From Variovorax sp. CAN15 (GTDB lineage: Bacteria; Pseudomonadota; Gammaproteobacteria; Burkholderiales; Burkholderiaceae_C), in contig NZ_JASMRZ010000036.1 of the NCBI RefSeq assembly GCF_030462475.1, positions 1 to 56,867 of the forward strand: a stretch of DNA of 56,867 nucleotides, written 5' to 3'. Position 1 is the stretch's first letter. Each line of letters opens with the position of its first letter. The notes beneath the pieces are model-generated. The model saw nothing but the letters and a program-made list of their open reading frames with translations, did not search any database and was not told the origin of the DNA. A program made the translations under genes and the position numbers. This document shows, in pieces, positions 40,914 to 48,778 of the stretch.

Positions 40914-42110
40914 ATGAACTGGAAACTCGCCGCCCGCGCCGCCAAGATGAATCCCTCGGTGCTGCGTGAAATCCTCAAGGTCACCGAGCGCCCCGGCATC
41001 ATCAGCCTGGCCGGCGGCCTGCCCTCGCCCAAGACCTTCCCGATCCAGGCCTTCGCCGACGCCTGCGCCGAGGTGCTGCACAACGACGGCCAGGCCGCGC
41101 TGCAGTACGCGGCCAGCGAAGGCTACGCGCCGCTGCGCCAGGCGGTGGCCGACATGCTGCCGTGGGACGTCGACGCCTCGCAGGTGCTCATCACCACCGG
41201 CTCGCAGCAGGGCCTGGACCTCGTGGCGAAGGTGCTGATCGATCCGGGCAGCAAGGTGCTGGTGGAGACGCCCACCTACCTCGGCGCGCTGCAGGCCTTC
41301 GGCCCGATGGAGCCGCACCCGGTGGGCGTGGCCAGCGACGAAGAGGGCGTGATCGTCGACGACCTCGTGCAGAAGGCGAAAGACGCGCGCTTCATCTACC
41401 TGCTGCCCAACTTCCAGAACCCCACCGGCCGCACCATGACGGAAGAGCGCCGCGCCGCCGTGTCGGCCGCCGCTGCCGCCGCCGGCCTGCCCATCGTGGA
41501 AGACAACCCCTATGGCGAACTCTGGTTCGACGAAGCCCCGCCGCTGCCGCTGGCCGCGCGCAACCCCGAGGGGGTGATCTACCTGGGTTCTTTCTCGAAG
41601 GTGCTGGCCCCCGGCCTGCGCCTGGGCTTCCTGGTGGCGCCCAAGTCCATCTACCCGAAGCTGCTGCAGGCCAAGCAGGCGGTCGACCTGCACACGCCGA
41701 TCTTCACGCAGCGCATGGTTTCGGCCGTGATGAAGGACGGCTTCCTGGACCGCCACGTGCCCACCATCCGCGCCCTCTACAAGCGCCAGCGCGACGCGAT
41801 GATCGCCGCGCTCGAGCGCGAGATGGCCGGCCTGGACGTGAAGTTCAACGCGCCCAAGGGCGGCATGTTCCTGTGGGCGCGCCTGCCAGAGGGCGTGGAC
41901 ACAGTGAAGCTGCTGCCCAAGGCGGTCGAGCGCAACGTGGCCTTCGTGCCCGGCGCGCCCTTCTATGCCGGCGAAGGCGATCCGCGCACGCTGCGCCTGT
42001 CGTTCGTGACGGCCAGCGTCGAGGAGATCGACACCGCCATCGCCGCGCTGGCGCGGACGCTGCGCGAAGAGCTGGCGCTGCTGGGCGACAGGCAGCTCGC
42101 CGCCGCATAG
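40914..42110 (+). CDS. PLP-dependent class I/II aminotransferase
   Basis: A 398-residue aminotransferase. GIISLAGGLPSPKTFPI near 29-45 is the substrate-binding opening of the 2-aminoadipate/LysN-like group. TGSQQGLDLVAKVLIDPGSK is the PLP-phosphate region, LLPNFQNPTGRTM the PLP-ring Asn, and GSFSKVLAPGLRLGF carries the PLP lysine. It has no DNA-binding domain. AGAAAGAAAGCC precedes the ATG. The substrate is not readable from the sequence. Setting among amino-acid exporters fits amino-acid turnover. Confidence 0.9.
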   Translation: MNWKLAARAAKMNPSVLREILKVTERPGIISLAGGLPSPKTFPIQAFADACAEVLHNDGQAALQYAASEGYAPLRQAVADMLPWDVDASQVLITTGSQQGLDLVAKVLIDPGSKVLVETPTYLGALQAFGPMEPHPVGVASDEEGVIVDDLVQKAKDARFIYLLPNFQNPTGRTMTEERRAAVSAAAAAAGLPIVEDNPYGELWFDEAPPLPLAARNPEGVIYLGSFSKVLAPGLRLGFLVAPKSIYPKLLQAKQAVDLHTPIFTQRMVSAVMKDGFLDRHVPTIRALYKRQRDAMIAALEREMAGLDVKFNAPKGGMFLWARLPEGVDTVKLLPKAVERNVAFVPGAPFYAGEGDPRTLRLSFVTASVEEIDTAIAALARTLREELALLGDRQLAAA

Positions 42111-42150
42111 GCCCGAAAGCCTGAGAGCAACGAACACCCAGGAGCCTTCC

Positions 42151-42789
42151 TTGATCGGCCTCGCAACGCTCTCGCTCTTCCTGCTCGCCGTGCTGGCGCT
42201 GTTCCTGTCGCCCGGGCCGAACATGGCCTTCGTGCTCTCGCACGGCGTGGCCCACGGCCCGCGCGGCGGCTTTGCCGCGGCGCTGGGCATCTCGGCGGCC
42301 GACCTGGTGCACACGCTGTTCGCGGCCACCGGCGTCACCGCGCTGGTAGCCGCCTGGCCGCCTTCGTTCGACGTGCTGCGCTATGCGGGCGCGCTGTACC
42401 TGGCGTGGCTCGCGGTGCAGGCGCTGCGCAGCGGCGGCGGCCTTCGCATCGGCGCGCAGGCCAGGCCCGCGGGCTTCGGCCGCATCGTGCGCATGGCGCT
42501 GCTGAACAACCTCGTCAACCCGAAGGCGCTGCTGTTCTTCATGGTGTTCCTGCCGCAGTTCGTCGACCCGGCGCGCGGCAGCGTGCCGCTGCAGCTCGTG
42601 CAGCTTGGCGCGGTGCTGTCGATGGCCGCGCTGGCCTTCAACACGCTGCTGGGCTCGTGCAGCGGCCAGGTGGGACGCTGGCTGCACAGCCGGCCCGGCG
42701 CGGCCAGGTTCCAGAGCGGCCTGCTGGCGACCGTGATGCTGGGGCTGGCGCTGCGCCTGGTCTTCCTCGATCGTCCGTCGCCCCGCTGA
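42151..42789 (+). CDS. LysE-family exporter (second copy)
   Basis: A 212-residue six-segment membrane protein. The opening LALFLSPGPNMAFVLSHGVA has the SPGPN motif, and LLNNLVNPKALLFFMVFLPQ is the matching second-half block. TTG at 42151 is preferred since AGGAG lies 7 bases before it. There is no ATG that keeps the first membrane helix. Only 13 bases separate its stop from the PhzF gene. Confidence 0.88.
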   Translation: MIGLATLSLFLLAVLALFLSPGPNMAFVLSHGVAHGPRGGFAAALGISAADLVHTLFAATGVTALVAAWPPSFDVLRYAGALYLAWLAVQALRSGGGLRIGAQARPAGFGRIVRMALLNNLVNPKALLFFMVFLPQFVDPARGSVPLQLVQLGAVLSMAALAFNTLLGSCSGQVGRWLHSRPGAARFQSGLLATVMLGLALRLVFLDRPSPR

Positions 42790-42802
42790 AGAGGCCCCAC
42801 CC

Positions 42803-43639
42803 ATGAATGTCCTGAAGATCGCAGCCTTCTCGGATGGCGAGACGGGCGGCAACCCCGCCGGCGTCGTCATCGCCGACACACTGCCGCCCGCGGCGCAGAT
42901 GCAGCGCGTCGCGGCGGAAGTCGGTTTCTCGGAAACCGCGTTCGCCGCACCATCCGATGACGGGGGCTGGCGCGTGCGCTATTTCGCGCCGCAATCCGAA
43001 GTGCCCTTTTGCGGCCACGCGACGATCGCGCTGGGAGCCGCGCTGGCGATGCAGCACGGCGATGGCGTGTTCCCGCTGGTGCTCAACCAGGCGCGGATCA
43101 CGGTGGAAGGCCGGCGCAACGGCAGCCTGGTCGAGGCCGCGCTGCAGTCGCCGCCCACGCGCAGCGCCGCGGCATCGCCCGGACTGCTGTCCGAGGCGCT
43201 GGCCCTGTTCGGCTATTCGCCGCGAGACCTGGATCCGCGCATCCCGCCGGCCATCGCCCATGCAGGTGCGGACCATCTGGTGCTGGCACTGGCAAGCCGC
43301 GCCGCGCTCTCGGCGATGCGCTACGAGCTGGAAGCCGGCCGCGCGCTGATGGCCGGCGCCGGGCTCACGACCATCGTGCTGGTCTTTGCCGAGACCGCGC
43401 AACGGCTGCACACGCGCAATCCTTTCGCGTCCGGCGGCGTGTATGAAGACCCCGCCACCGGTGCCGCCACGGCCGCGCTGGCCGGCTACCTGCGCGACAT
43501 CGGCTGGCCGCACGGCAGTGCCATCGACGTGGTGCAAGGTGAAGACATGGGCGTGCTGTCGCGCCTGCATGCCGGCATCCCGCCCGCGCCGGGCAGCTCG
43601 ATCCGCGTGTCGGGCACCGCACGCGTCATGCGCGGCTGA
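42803..43639 (+). CDS. PhzF-family isomerase/epimerase-like protein
   Basis: A 278-residue protein of the PhzF/diaminopimelate-epimerase-like fold. FSDGETGGNPAGVVI near 10-24 is the opening motif, GFSETAFAA carries the conserved Glu, PFCGHATIALG is the second glycine-rich motif, and YEDPATGAATAALAGYL the C-terminal one. PhzF members isomerise small acids; the actual substrate here is unknown. A second, different PhzF protein is encoded at 44325. Confidence 0.9.
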   Translation: MNVLKIAAFSDGETGGNPAGVVIADTLPPAAQMQRVAAEVGFSETAFAAPSDDGGWRVRYFAPQSEVPFCGHATIALGAALAMQHGDGVFPLVLNQARITVEGRRNGSLVEAALQSPPTRSAAASPGLLSEALALFGYSPRDLDPRIPPAIAHAGADHLVLALASRAALSAMRYELEAGRALMAGAGLTTIVLVFAETAQRLHTRNPFASGGVYEDPATGAATAALAGYLRDIGWPHGSAIDVVQGEDMGVLSRLHAGIPPAPGSSIRVSGTARVMRG

Positions 43640-43656
43640 ATCGCCCGGGAACCAAC

Positions 43657-43680
43657 GAAAGAAAGAAAGAAAGAAAGAAA
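43657..43680 (+). repeat. Six-unit GAAA tandem repeat in the ribosome-binding region of the GST gene
   Basis: Six perfect GAAA units end 6 bases before the ATG at 43687. The repeat lies where the Shine-Dalgarno sequence would be, so slippage could change spacing or strength. Only one unit count can be seen in a single sequence. Confidence 0.9.
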
Positions 43681-43686
43681 CAGGCC

Positions 43687-44328
43687 ATGCTCAACATCTG
43701 GGGCCGCATCAGCTCGATCAACGTCCGCAAGGTGGTGTGGTGCGCGCAGGAACTCGGGCTCGACTTCCAGCGCACCGAGGCCGGCGGCAGGTTCGGCGTG
43801 GTGCAGACGCCCGAATACCTCGCGCTCAATCCGAACGCGATGGTGCCCACCATCGACGACGGCGAGGGCGCCGAGCGCGTCACGCTGTGGGAATCGAACG
43901 TGATCGTGCGCTACCTCTGCGCGAAGCATTCGCACGGCAACCTCTATCCGGCCGAGCTGCCCGCGCGCTTCGACGCCGAGCGCTGGATGGACTGGCAGCA
44001 GACCACGCTCAACCGCGCGAGCCGCGACGCCTTCATCCAGTGGGTGCGCACGCCGCCGTCGGAGCGCCAGCCGGCGCTCAGTGAAGCCTCGGTGCGCGCC
44101 AGCGAAGCCCTCTTCGCGATGCTCGACGCGCACCTCGCGCGCCAGCCCTACATGGGCGGCCAGCGCTTCACCATGGCCGACATTCCGGTGGGCTGCGAAA
44201 CGCACCGCTGGTTCGGCCTGCCCGGCGCCGAATACCGCCGGCCGAGCTGGCCGAACGTCGAGCGCTGGTATGCCGAATTGCTCTCCCGCCCGGGCACGCG
44301 CGGCGTGCTCGACCTCACTCTCGAATGA
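43687..44328 (+). CDS. Glutathione S-transferase family protein
   Basis: A 213-residue GST. The thioredoxin-like domain opens with LNIWGRISSINVRKVVWCAQ; the Ser of SSIN occupies the catalytic place. LNPNAMVPTIDDG is the cis-Pro glutathione site and LWESNVIVRYL the following Glu-Ser motif. The C-terminal half is all-helical. Either detoxification or a glutathione-dependent isomerisation is possible. Its stop overlaps the second PhzF gene as ATGA. Confidence 0.92.
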   Translation: MLNIWGRISSINVRKVVWCAQELGLDFQRTEAGGRFGVVQTPEYLALNPNAMVPTIDDGEGAERVTLWESNVIVRYLCAKHSHGNLYPAELPARFDAERWMDWQQTTLNRASRDAFIQWVRTPPSERQPALSEASVRASEALFAMLDAHLARQPYMGGQRFTMADIPVGCETHRWFGLPGAEYRRPSWPNVERWYAELLSRPGTRGVLDLTLE

Positions 44329-45257
44329 ATCAGATGAAATCCCGCCCCTTCAAGCAAGTCGACGTCTTCACCGCCACCGCCTACTACGGCAATCCGCTCG
44401 CGGTGGTGATCGATGGCCAGGACCTCGACGACGCCGCCATGCAGCGCTTTGCGCAATGGACCAACCTGTCCGAGACGACCTTCCTGCTGCCGCCGACAGA
44501 TCCGGCCGCCGACTACCGCGTGCGCATCTTCACGCCCGGCGGCGAGCTGCCCTTTGCCGGTCACCCGACCATCGGCAGCTGCCATGCGTGGCTGCAGGCC
44601 GGCGGCAAGCCCAAGGCGGCCGGCATGGTCGTGCAGCAGTGCGGCGCGGGCCTGGTGCCGCTGCGCCGTGACGGCAGCCGCCTGGCCTTCGCCGCGCCGC
44701 CGCTCAGGCGCAGCGCGCCCAGCCCCGCGCTGCTGGCCAAGGTGGCGGGCGCGCTGGGCCTGAAGGCGCAGCAGGTGATCGCGGCGCAGGTGCTGGACAA
44801 CGGCCCGGTCTGGTTCGGCCTGCTGGTGAACGACGCCGATGCGGTGCTGGCGCTGCAGCCCGACCACCGCGCGCTGAAGGAGCTAGGCGTGAAGGCCGGC
44901 GTGGCGGGCGTGCCCGCGGCGCACGACACCTCGCTGCTCATCGGCCGCTCGAACCGCGAGGCGCGCGCCTTCGGCAACCGGCCCGCGGTTCCGAACGAGG
45001 ACGGCACCCGCATCGACCTGGAAGTGCGCGCCTTCGCCGAGCCCATCGGCGTGCAGGAAGACCCGGTCACCGGCAGCCTCAACGCGAGCCTGGCCGAGTG
45101 GCTGATCGCCGACGGCCTCATGCCCGAGCGCTACCTTGCGGCGCAGGGCCAGTGCCTGGGCCGCGCGGGCCGCGTCCACATCGAGCGCGACGCCGAAGGC
45201 AGGATCTGGGTCGGCGGCGACGCCGTGACCTGCGTGGACGGCAGCGTCACGCTCTGA
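44325..45257 (+). CDS. PhzF-family protein (second copy)
   Basis: A 310-residue PhzF protein, more like the longer YddE/PhzF subgroup. VDVFTATAYYGNPLAVVIDG near 13-32, NLSETTFLLPP with the conserved Glu, LPFAGHPTIGSCHAWL and GVQEDPVTGSLNASLAEWLI are the four family blocks. It differs clearly from the 42803 copy, so it is not a recent duplicate. The GST and this protein are translationally coupled and may work on one substrate. Confidence 0.9.
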   Translation: MNQMKSRPFKQVDVFTATAYYGNPLAVVIDGQDLDDAAMQRFAQWTNLSETTFLLPPTDPAADYRVRIFTPGGELPFAGHPTIGSCHAWLQAGGKPKAAGMVVQQCGAGLVPLRRDGSRLAFAAPPLRRSAPSPALLAKVAGALGLKAQQVIAAQVLDNGPVWFGLLVNDADAVLALQPDHRALKELGVKAGVAGVPAAHDTSLLIGRSNREARAFGNRPAVPNEDGTRIDLEVRAFAEPIGVQEDPVTGSLNASLAEWLIADGLMPERYLAAQGQCLGRAGRVHIERDAEGRIWVGGDAVTCVDGSVTL

Positions 45258-45285
45258 CCGACCGAAGAAAAGGAAGCACCCCGCC

Positions 45286-45978
45286 ATGCACGCGCAGCTC
45301 GACCACCTGGTGATCGCCGCGGCCTCGCTCGCCGAGGGCGTGGCGTGGTGCGAGGCCACGCTCGGCGTCACGCCGGCGCCGGGCGGCTCGCATCCGCTGA
45401 TGGGCACGCACAACCGGCTGCTGAACGTTTCGGGGGACGCCTTTCCGGCGGCGTACGCGGAGATCATTGCGATCGAGCCGGGCAAGGCGCCGTCGCGGCC
45501 CAGGACGCGCCGCTGGTTCGACATGGACGCCGCCGCGCTGCAGGCCGGCCTCGCGCGGCATGGCCCGAGGCTGATCCACGTCGTCGCGCGTGTGCCCGAC
45601 GCGCATGCGGCGATGCGCGCGCTGGCGCATGAAGAGCACGCGCACATCGACCGCGGCCAGCTTCTCGAAGCCTCGCGCGACACGCCCGCCGGCCGGCTCG
45701 AATGGCAGATCACGGTGCGCGACGACGGCCAGCGGCTCTTCTACGGCACGCTGCCCACGCTGATCCAGTGGGGCGCGGTGCATCCCACCGACGCCATGCC
45801 GGCATCGGGCCTCGTGCTGCGCTCGCTGCGCGCCGTGCATCCGCGCGCGCCGGCCTTGGCGGCCGCGCTGTCGGCCATCGGCATGACGGGCATGGACATC
45901 GATGCCGGCCCGCCCAACCTGATTGCCGTGCTCGACACGCCGCGCGGCACCGTCACCCTGGAATCCCAAGGACTCTGA
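45286..45978 (+). CDS. Glyoxalase-like (VOC) protein
   Basis: A 230-residue protein opening with LDHLVIAAASLAEGVAWCEA, the usual start of the glyoxalase_3-type VOC domain, where the His can bind metal. GGSHPLMGTHNRLLN and YAEIIAIEPG fit the first beta-alpha-beta unit. The second half has LEWQITVRDDGQRLFYGTLP. A metal-dependent lyase, isomerase or dioxygenase-type activity is expected for the fold. The substrate is unknown. The next start follows the stop after one base. Confidence 0.85.
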   Translation: MHAQLDHLVIAAASLAEGVAWCEATLGVTPAPGGSHPLMGTHNRLLNVSGDAFPAAYAEIIAIEPGKAPSRPRTRRWFDMDAAALQAGLARHGPRLIHVVARVPDAHAAMRALAHEEHAHIDRGQLLEASRDTPAGRLEWQITVRDDGQRLFYGTLPTLIQWGAVHPTDAMPASGLVLRSLRAVHPRAPALAAALSAIGMTGMDIDAGPPNLIAVLDTPRGTVTLESQGL

Positions 45979-45979
45979 C

Positions 45980-46612
45980 ATGCTGAGCCTCGCCGAAATC
46001 GCCCTCTTCGCCCTCGCCTCGCTGCTGCTGGCGCTCACGCCGGGGCCGAACATGATCTATTGCGTCTCGCGCACGCTGGTGCAGGGTCGGCGCGCGGGGC
46101 TGATCTCGCTGGGCGGCGTGCTGCTGGCCTTCCTTGTTCACCTGTTCGCGGCGGCGCTCGGCCTCACCGCGCTGCTGCTGGCGGTGCCGCTGGCTTTCGA
46201 CGCGATCCGCATCGCGGGCGCGGCCTACCTGCTGTGGCTCGCATGGCAGGCGGTGAAGCCTGGCGGCAGCGCGCCCTTCGAGGCACGCGCGCTGCCGGCC
46301 GATCCGCCGGGCAAGCTGTTCCGCATGGGCTTTCTCACCAACCTGCTGAACCCGAAGGTGGCGATGTTCTATCTCTCGTTCTTTCCGCAGTTCATCCACC
46401 CCGAGCGCGGTTCGGTGCTGCTGCAGAGCATGCAGCTTGGCATTGCGCAGATGACGGCCAGCGCGGCGGTCAACACCGTGATGATCGTCTGCGCGGCTGG
46501 CATCACCGCCGTGCTGTCGCAAAGCGCCGGCTGGCTGCGCGCGCAGCGCTACATCATGGGCAGCGTGCTCGCCGCCCTGGCCGTGCGCGTGGCACTGACC
46601 GAGCGCAAATGA
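45980..46612 (+). CDS. LysE-family exporter (third copy)
   Basis: A 210-residue six-segment membrane protein. SLLLALTPGPNMIYCVSRTL has the family P-G-P-N motif, and MGFLTNLLNPKVAMFYLSFF the second-half block typical of RhtB/LysE. ATG 45980 is one base after the VOC stop, so it is coupled to it. The threonine dehydratase gene follows after 19 bases, hinting at threonine or homoserine-like cargo; this is inference. Confidence 0.9.
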   Translation: MLSLAEIALFALASLLLALTPGPNMIYCVSRTLVQGRRAGLISLGGVLLAFLVHLFAAALGLTALLLAVPLAFDAIRIAGAAYLLWLAWQAVKPGGSAPFEARALPADPPGKLFRMGFLTNLLNPKVAMFYLSFFPQFIHPERGSVLLQSMQLGIAQMTASAAVNTVMIVCAAGITAVLSQSAGWLRAQRYIMGSVLAALAVRVALTERK

Positions 46613-46631
46613 AGAGGAGCCAGGAGACCCG

Positions 46632-47597
46632 ATGAGATTCACCCGCGAAGAGATCGAAGCCGCGCAGCGCACCGTGCGCGCGGCCATGCCGCCCACGCCG
46701 CAGTACGCCTGGCCGCTGCTCTCGCAGCGCCTGGGCGCCACCGTGTGGGCCAAGCACGAGAACCACACGCCGGCCGGCGCCTTCAAGATCCGCGGCGGAC
46801 TGACCTACTTCGAGACCCTGGCGCGCGAGCAGCCGGGCGTGCGCCACGCCATCAGCGCCACGCGCGGCAACCACGGCCAGTCGGTCGGCTTCGCAGCAAG
46901 GCGCCACGGGCTGGGCGCGACCATCGTGGTGCCGCACGGCAACTCGACCGAGAAGAACGCCGCGATGCGTGCGCTGGGCGTGACGCTGGTGGAGCATGGC
47001 GACGATTTCCAGGCGGCTGCCGAACACGCGGCCGCACTCGCCGAGCGCGACGGCCTGCACCGCGTTCCCTCGTTCCATCGCGAGCTGGTGCGCGGCGTGT
47101 CGACGGCATACGTCGAATTCTTCGAGGCGCTCTCGGCCGCGCCGCCCGACGTGCTCTTCGTGCCCATCGGCCTGGGCTCTGGCTTCGCGGCGGCGGCGGC
47201 CGCACGCGCGCATTGCGGCGTGTCGACGAAGCTCATCGGCGTGGTGTCGGCGCATGCCACGGCGTACCGCGATTCCTTCCGCGCCGGCAAGCCGGTCGAG
47301 TCGCCCGTCACCACGCGGCTGGCCGACGGCATGGCGTGCCGCACGCCGGTGCCCGAATCGGTGGAAGTGATATTGCGCGAGGCCGACGACGTGATCACCG
47401 TGACGGACGACGAGGTCGCACAGGCCATGCGCATCCTCTTCAGCGACACGCACAACGTGGCCGAGGGTGCCGGCGCGGCCGCGCTGGCTGCGGCGCTTCA
47501 GCAGCAGGAACGCTGGCGCGGCAGGACGGTGGGCGTGTGCGTGAGCGGCGGGAATGTCGATTCGGGCATGTTCGCTGGAGTGCTGGCCGCCGCCTGA
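46632..47597 (+). CDS. Threonine/serine dehydratase-like PLP enzyme
   Basis: A 321-residue fold-type II PLP enzyme. KHENHTPAGAFKIRGGLTYF near 41-60 contains the PLP lysine (in FKIRG). SATRGNHGQSVGFAARRHGL is the substrate loop, VPIGLGSGFAAAAAA the phosphate-binding Gly-rich loop, and CVSGGNVDSGMF the C-terminal Ser. No ACT regulatory domain is present, so it is the short catabolic type that makes 2-ketobutyrate or another keto acid. It ends the plus-strand amino-acid run. AGGAGA precedes the ATG. Confidence 0.9.
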   Translation: MRFTREEIEAAQRTVRAAMPPTPQYAWPLLSQRLGATVWAKHENHTPAGAFKIRGGLTYFETLAREQPGVRHAISATRGNHGQSVGFAARRHGLGATIVVPHGNSTEKNAAMRALGVTLVEHGDDFQAAAEHAAALAERDGLHRVPSFHRELVRGVSTAYVEFFEALSAAPPDVLFVPIGLGSGFAAAAAARAHCGVSTKLIGVVSAHATAYRDSFRAGKPVESPVTTRLADGMACRTPVPESVEVILREADDVITVTDDEVAQAMRILFSDTHNVAEGAGAAALAAALQQQERWRGRTVGVCVSGGNVDSGMFAGVLAAA

Positions 47598-47604
47598 CCG
47601 GCAA

Positions 47605-48471
47605 TCAGGGCAGCGGCCCGGTGTTCGCCGTCCCCAGCGGCAACCTCGACACCTCTTCCAGCAGCAGCGCGAGTTGGCGCGCGGCCTCGTCGACCACCGC
47701 CTGCCCATGCGCCGCGGTGGCGGCGGCCGCGTTGCCGGCGGCGCCGTGGGGGTTGTAGTCCTCGATGGCCCAGCCGAGCTTGGCGCTCCTGCCATTGCCG
47801 AGGATCGCGTAGTCGGCCGCGCGCTGGCGCGAGGTGGAGTCGAAATCGCGCGCCTCGCCCATGCGCACCAGCTGGGGCGTCAGCGCCAGCATCATCGAAG
47901 TCTCGATCTCGCCCGCGTGCACGCCGAAGCGGTGCTCGTGCGCGCTGAACTGCGCGCCCGCGTCGCCCAGCGGCAGATTGAACCAGCTCACGCTGTAGAC
48001 GATGAGGCCGTGCTCGGCGCGCAGCTCGCGCGCCACGATGTCCATCGCGCCCACGTGGCCGCCGTGCGCGTTGAAGAGGACCAGCTTCTTCACCCCTGCG
48101 CGCGCCACGCCCGCGCCGATTTCCTTCCACATGCGGATCAGCGTTTCGGCCGACAGCGTGAGCGTGCCAGCGAAGCGCGCGTGCTCGGGGCTCAGGCCGA
48201 TCTGCTGGGTGGGCAGGAACAGCACCGGCAGCGCGGCCGGCAGCAGCGGCAGCGACGCAGCCACGATGCCGTCGGCCAGCACCGTGTCCACGCCCAGCGG
48301 CAGGTGCGGGCCGTGCTGCTCGGTCGCGCCCAGCGGCAGCACCGCGACGGTGGCCGCCGCGTCGAGCGCGGCGAAGTCGCGCGTGGTGAGCTGCGACCAG
48401 AAGCGGGGTAGCGCGGGCGATGCCGGCGATGCCGACGATGGCGTCGAAGGGGCCTGGGGTGCATTCATCAC
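47605..48471 (-). CDS. Creatininase-family amidohydrolase
   Basis: A 288-residue metal-dependent amidase-fold protein. VAVLPLGATEQHGPHLPLGV contains the Glu and His metal ligands, and DTVLADGIVAA the next Asp. KKLVLFNAHGGHVGAMDIVA is the family His-Gly-Gly-His box. A late Glu (HEHRFGVHAGEIETS) completes the site. The first 20 residues are Ala/Pro/Ser-rich and poorly conserved. Members hydrolyse creatinine or related cyclic amides; the substrate here is unknown. It is convergent with the dehydratase gene and divergent from pgaA. Confidence 0.92.
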   Translation of the reverse strand: MMNAPQAPSTPSSASPASPALPRFWSQLTTRDFAALDAAATVAVLPLGATEQHGPHLPLGVDTVLADGIVAASLPLLPAALPVLFLPTQQIGLSPEHARFAGTLTLSAETLIRMWKEIGAGVARAGVKKLVLFNAHGGHVGAMDIVARELRAEHGLIVYSVSWFNLPLGDAGAQFSAHEHRFGVHAGEIETSMMLALTPQLVRMGEARDFDSTSRQRAADYAILGNGRSAKLGWAIEDYNPHGAAGNAAAATAAHGQAVVDEAARQLALLLEEVSRLPLGTANTGPLP

Positions 48472-48778
48472 GCGATCTTAGGCCGGGCCGGAAACACACG
48501 GTCATCCGCGGGTCGGGTGGCCGTCCGACAAGATCGATCGACGCAGACGCCCAAAACGCGAACCTATTCACACCTAGAACGCAAAAGCTCATTCCATTGT
48601 TTGCGTTAGTTAACAATCATCACTAAAGTCACCGAAGAATTGATTCTCCGAGTCGGGGTTGCCAGCCTGTCACCCAGGCACCCCGGCGTTTGCGGCGTCG
48701 CGATGGGTCGCCCGAGGTCTCTTTTCGGTTTTCCAAGGGAGCAAGGTGTTCATCCAGAAAAAGACTGGAGGCACGGTC
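48472..48778. other. Divergent gap upstream of pgaA
   Basis: A 307-base region, AT-richer around 48580-48640 (TTGTTTGCGTTAGTTAACAA). It probably holds promoters for pgaA and the creatininase gene. I could not place a convincing -10 and -35 pair. A GTG at 48746 with AGGGAG in front is an alternative pgaA start. Confidence 0.5.

Noticed and set aside
43657..43680. CRISPR or other repeat array
   Set aside because: The repeat is a simple tetranucleotide tract without spacers.
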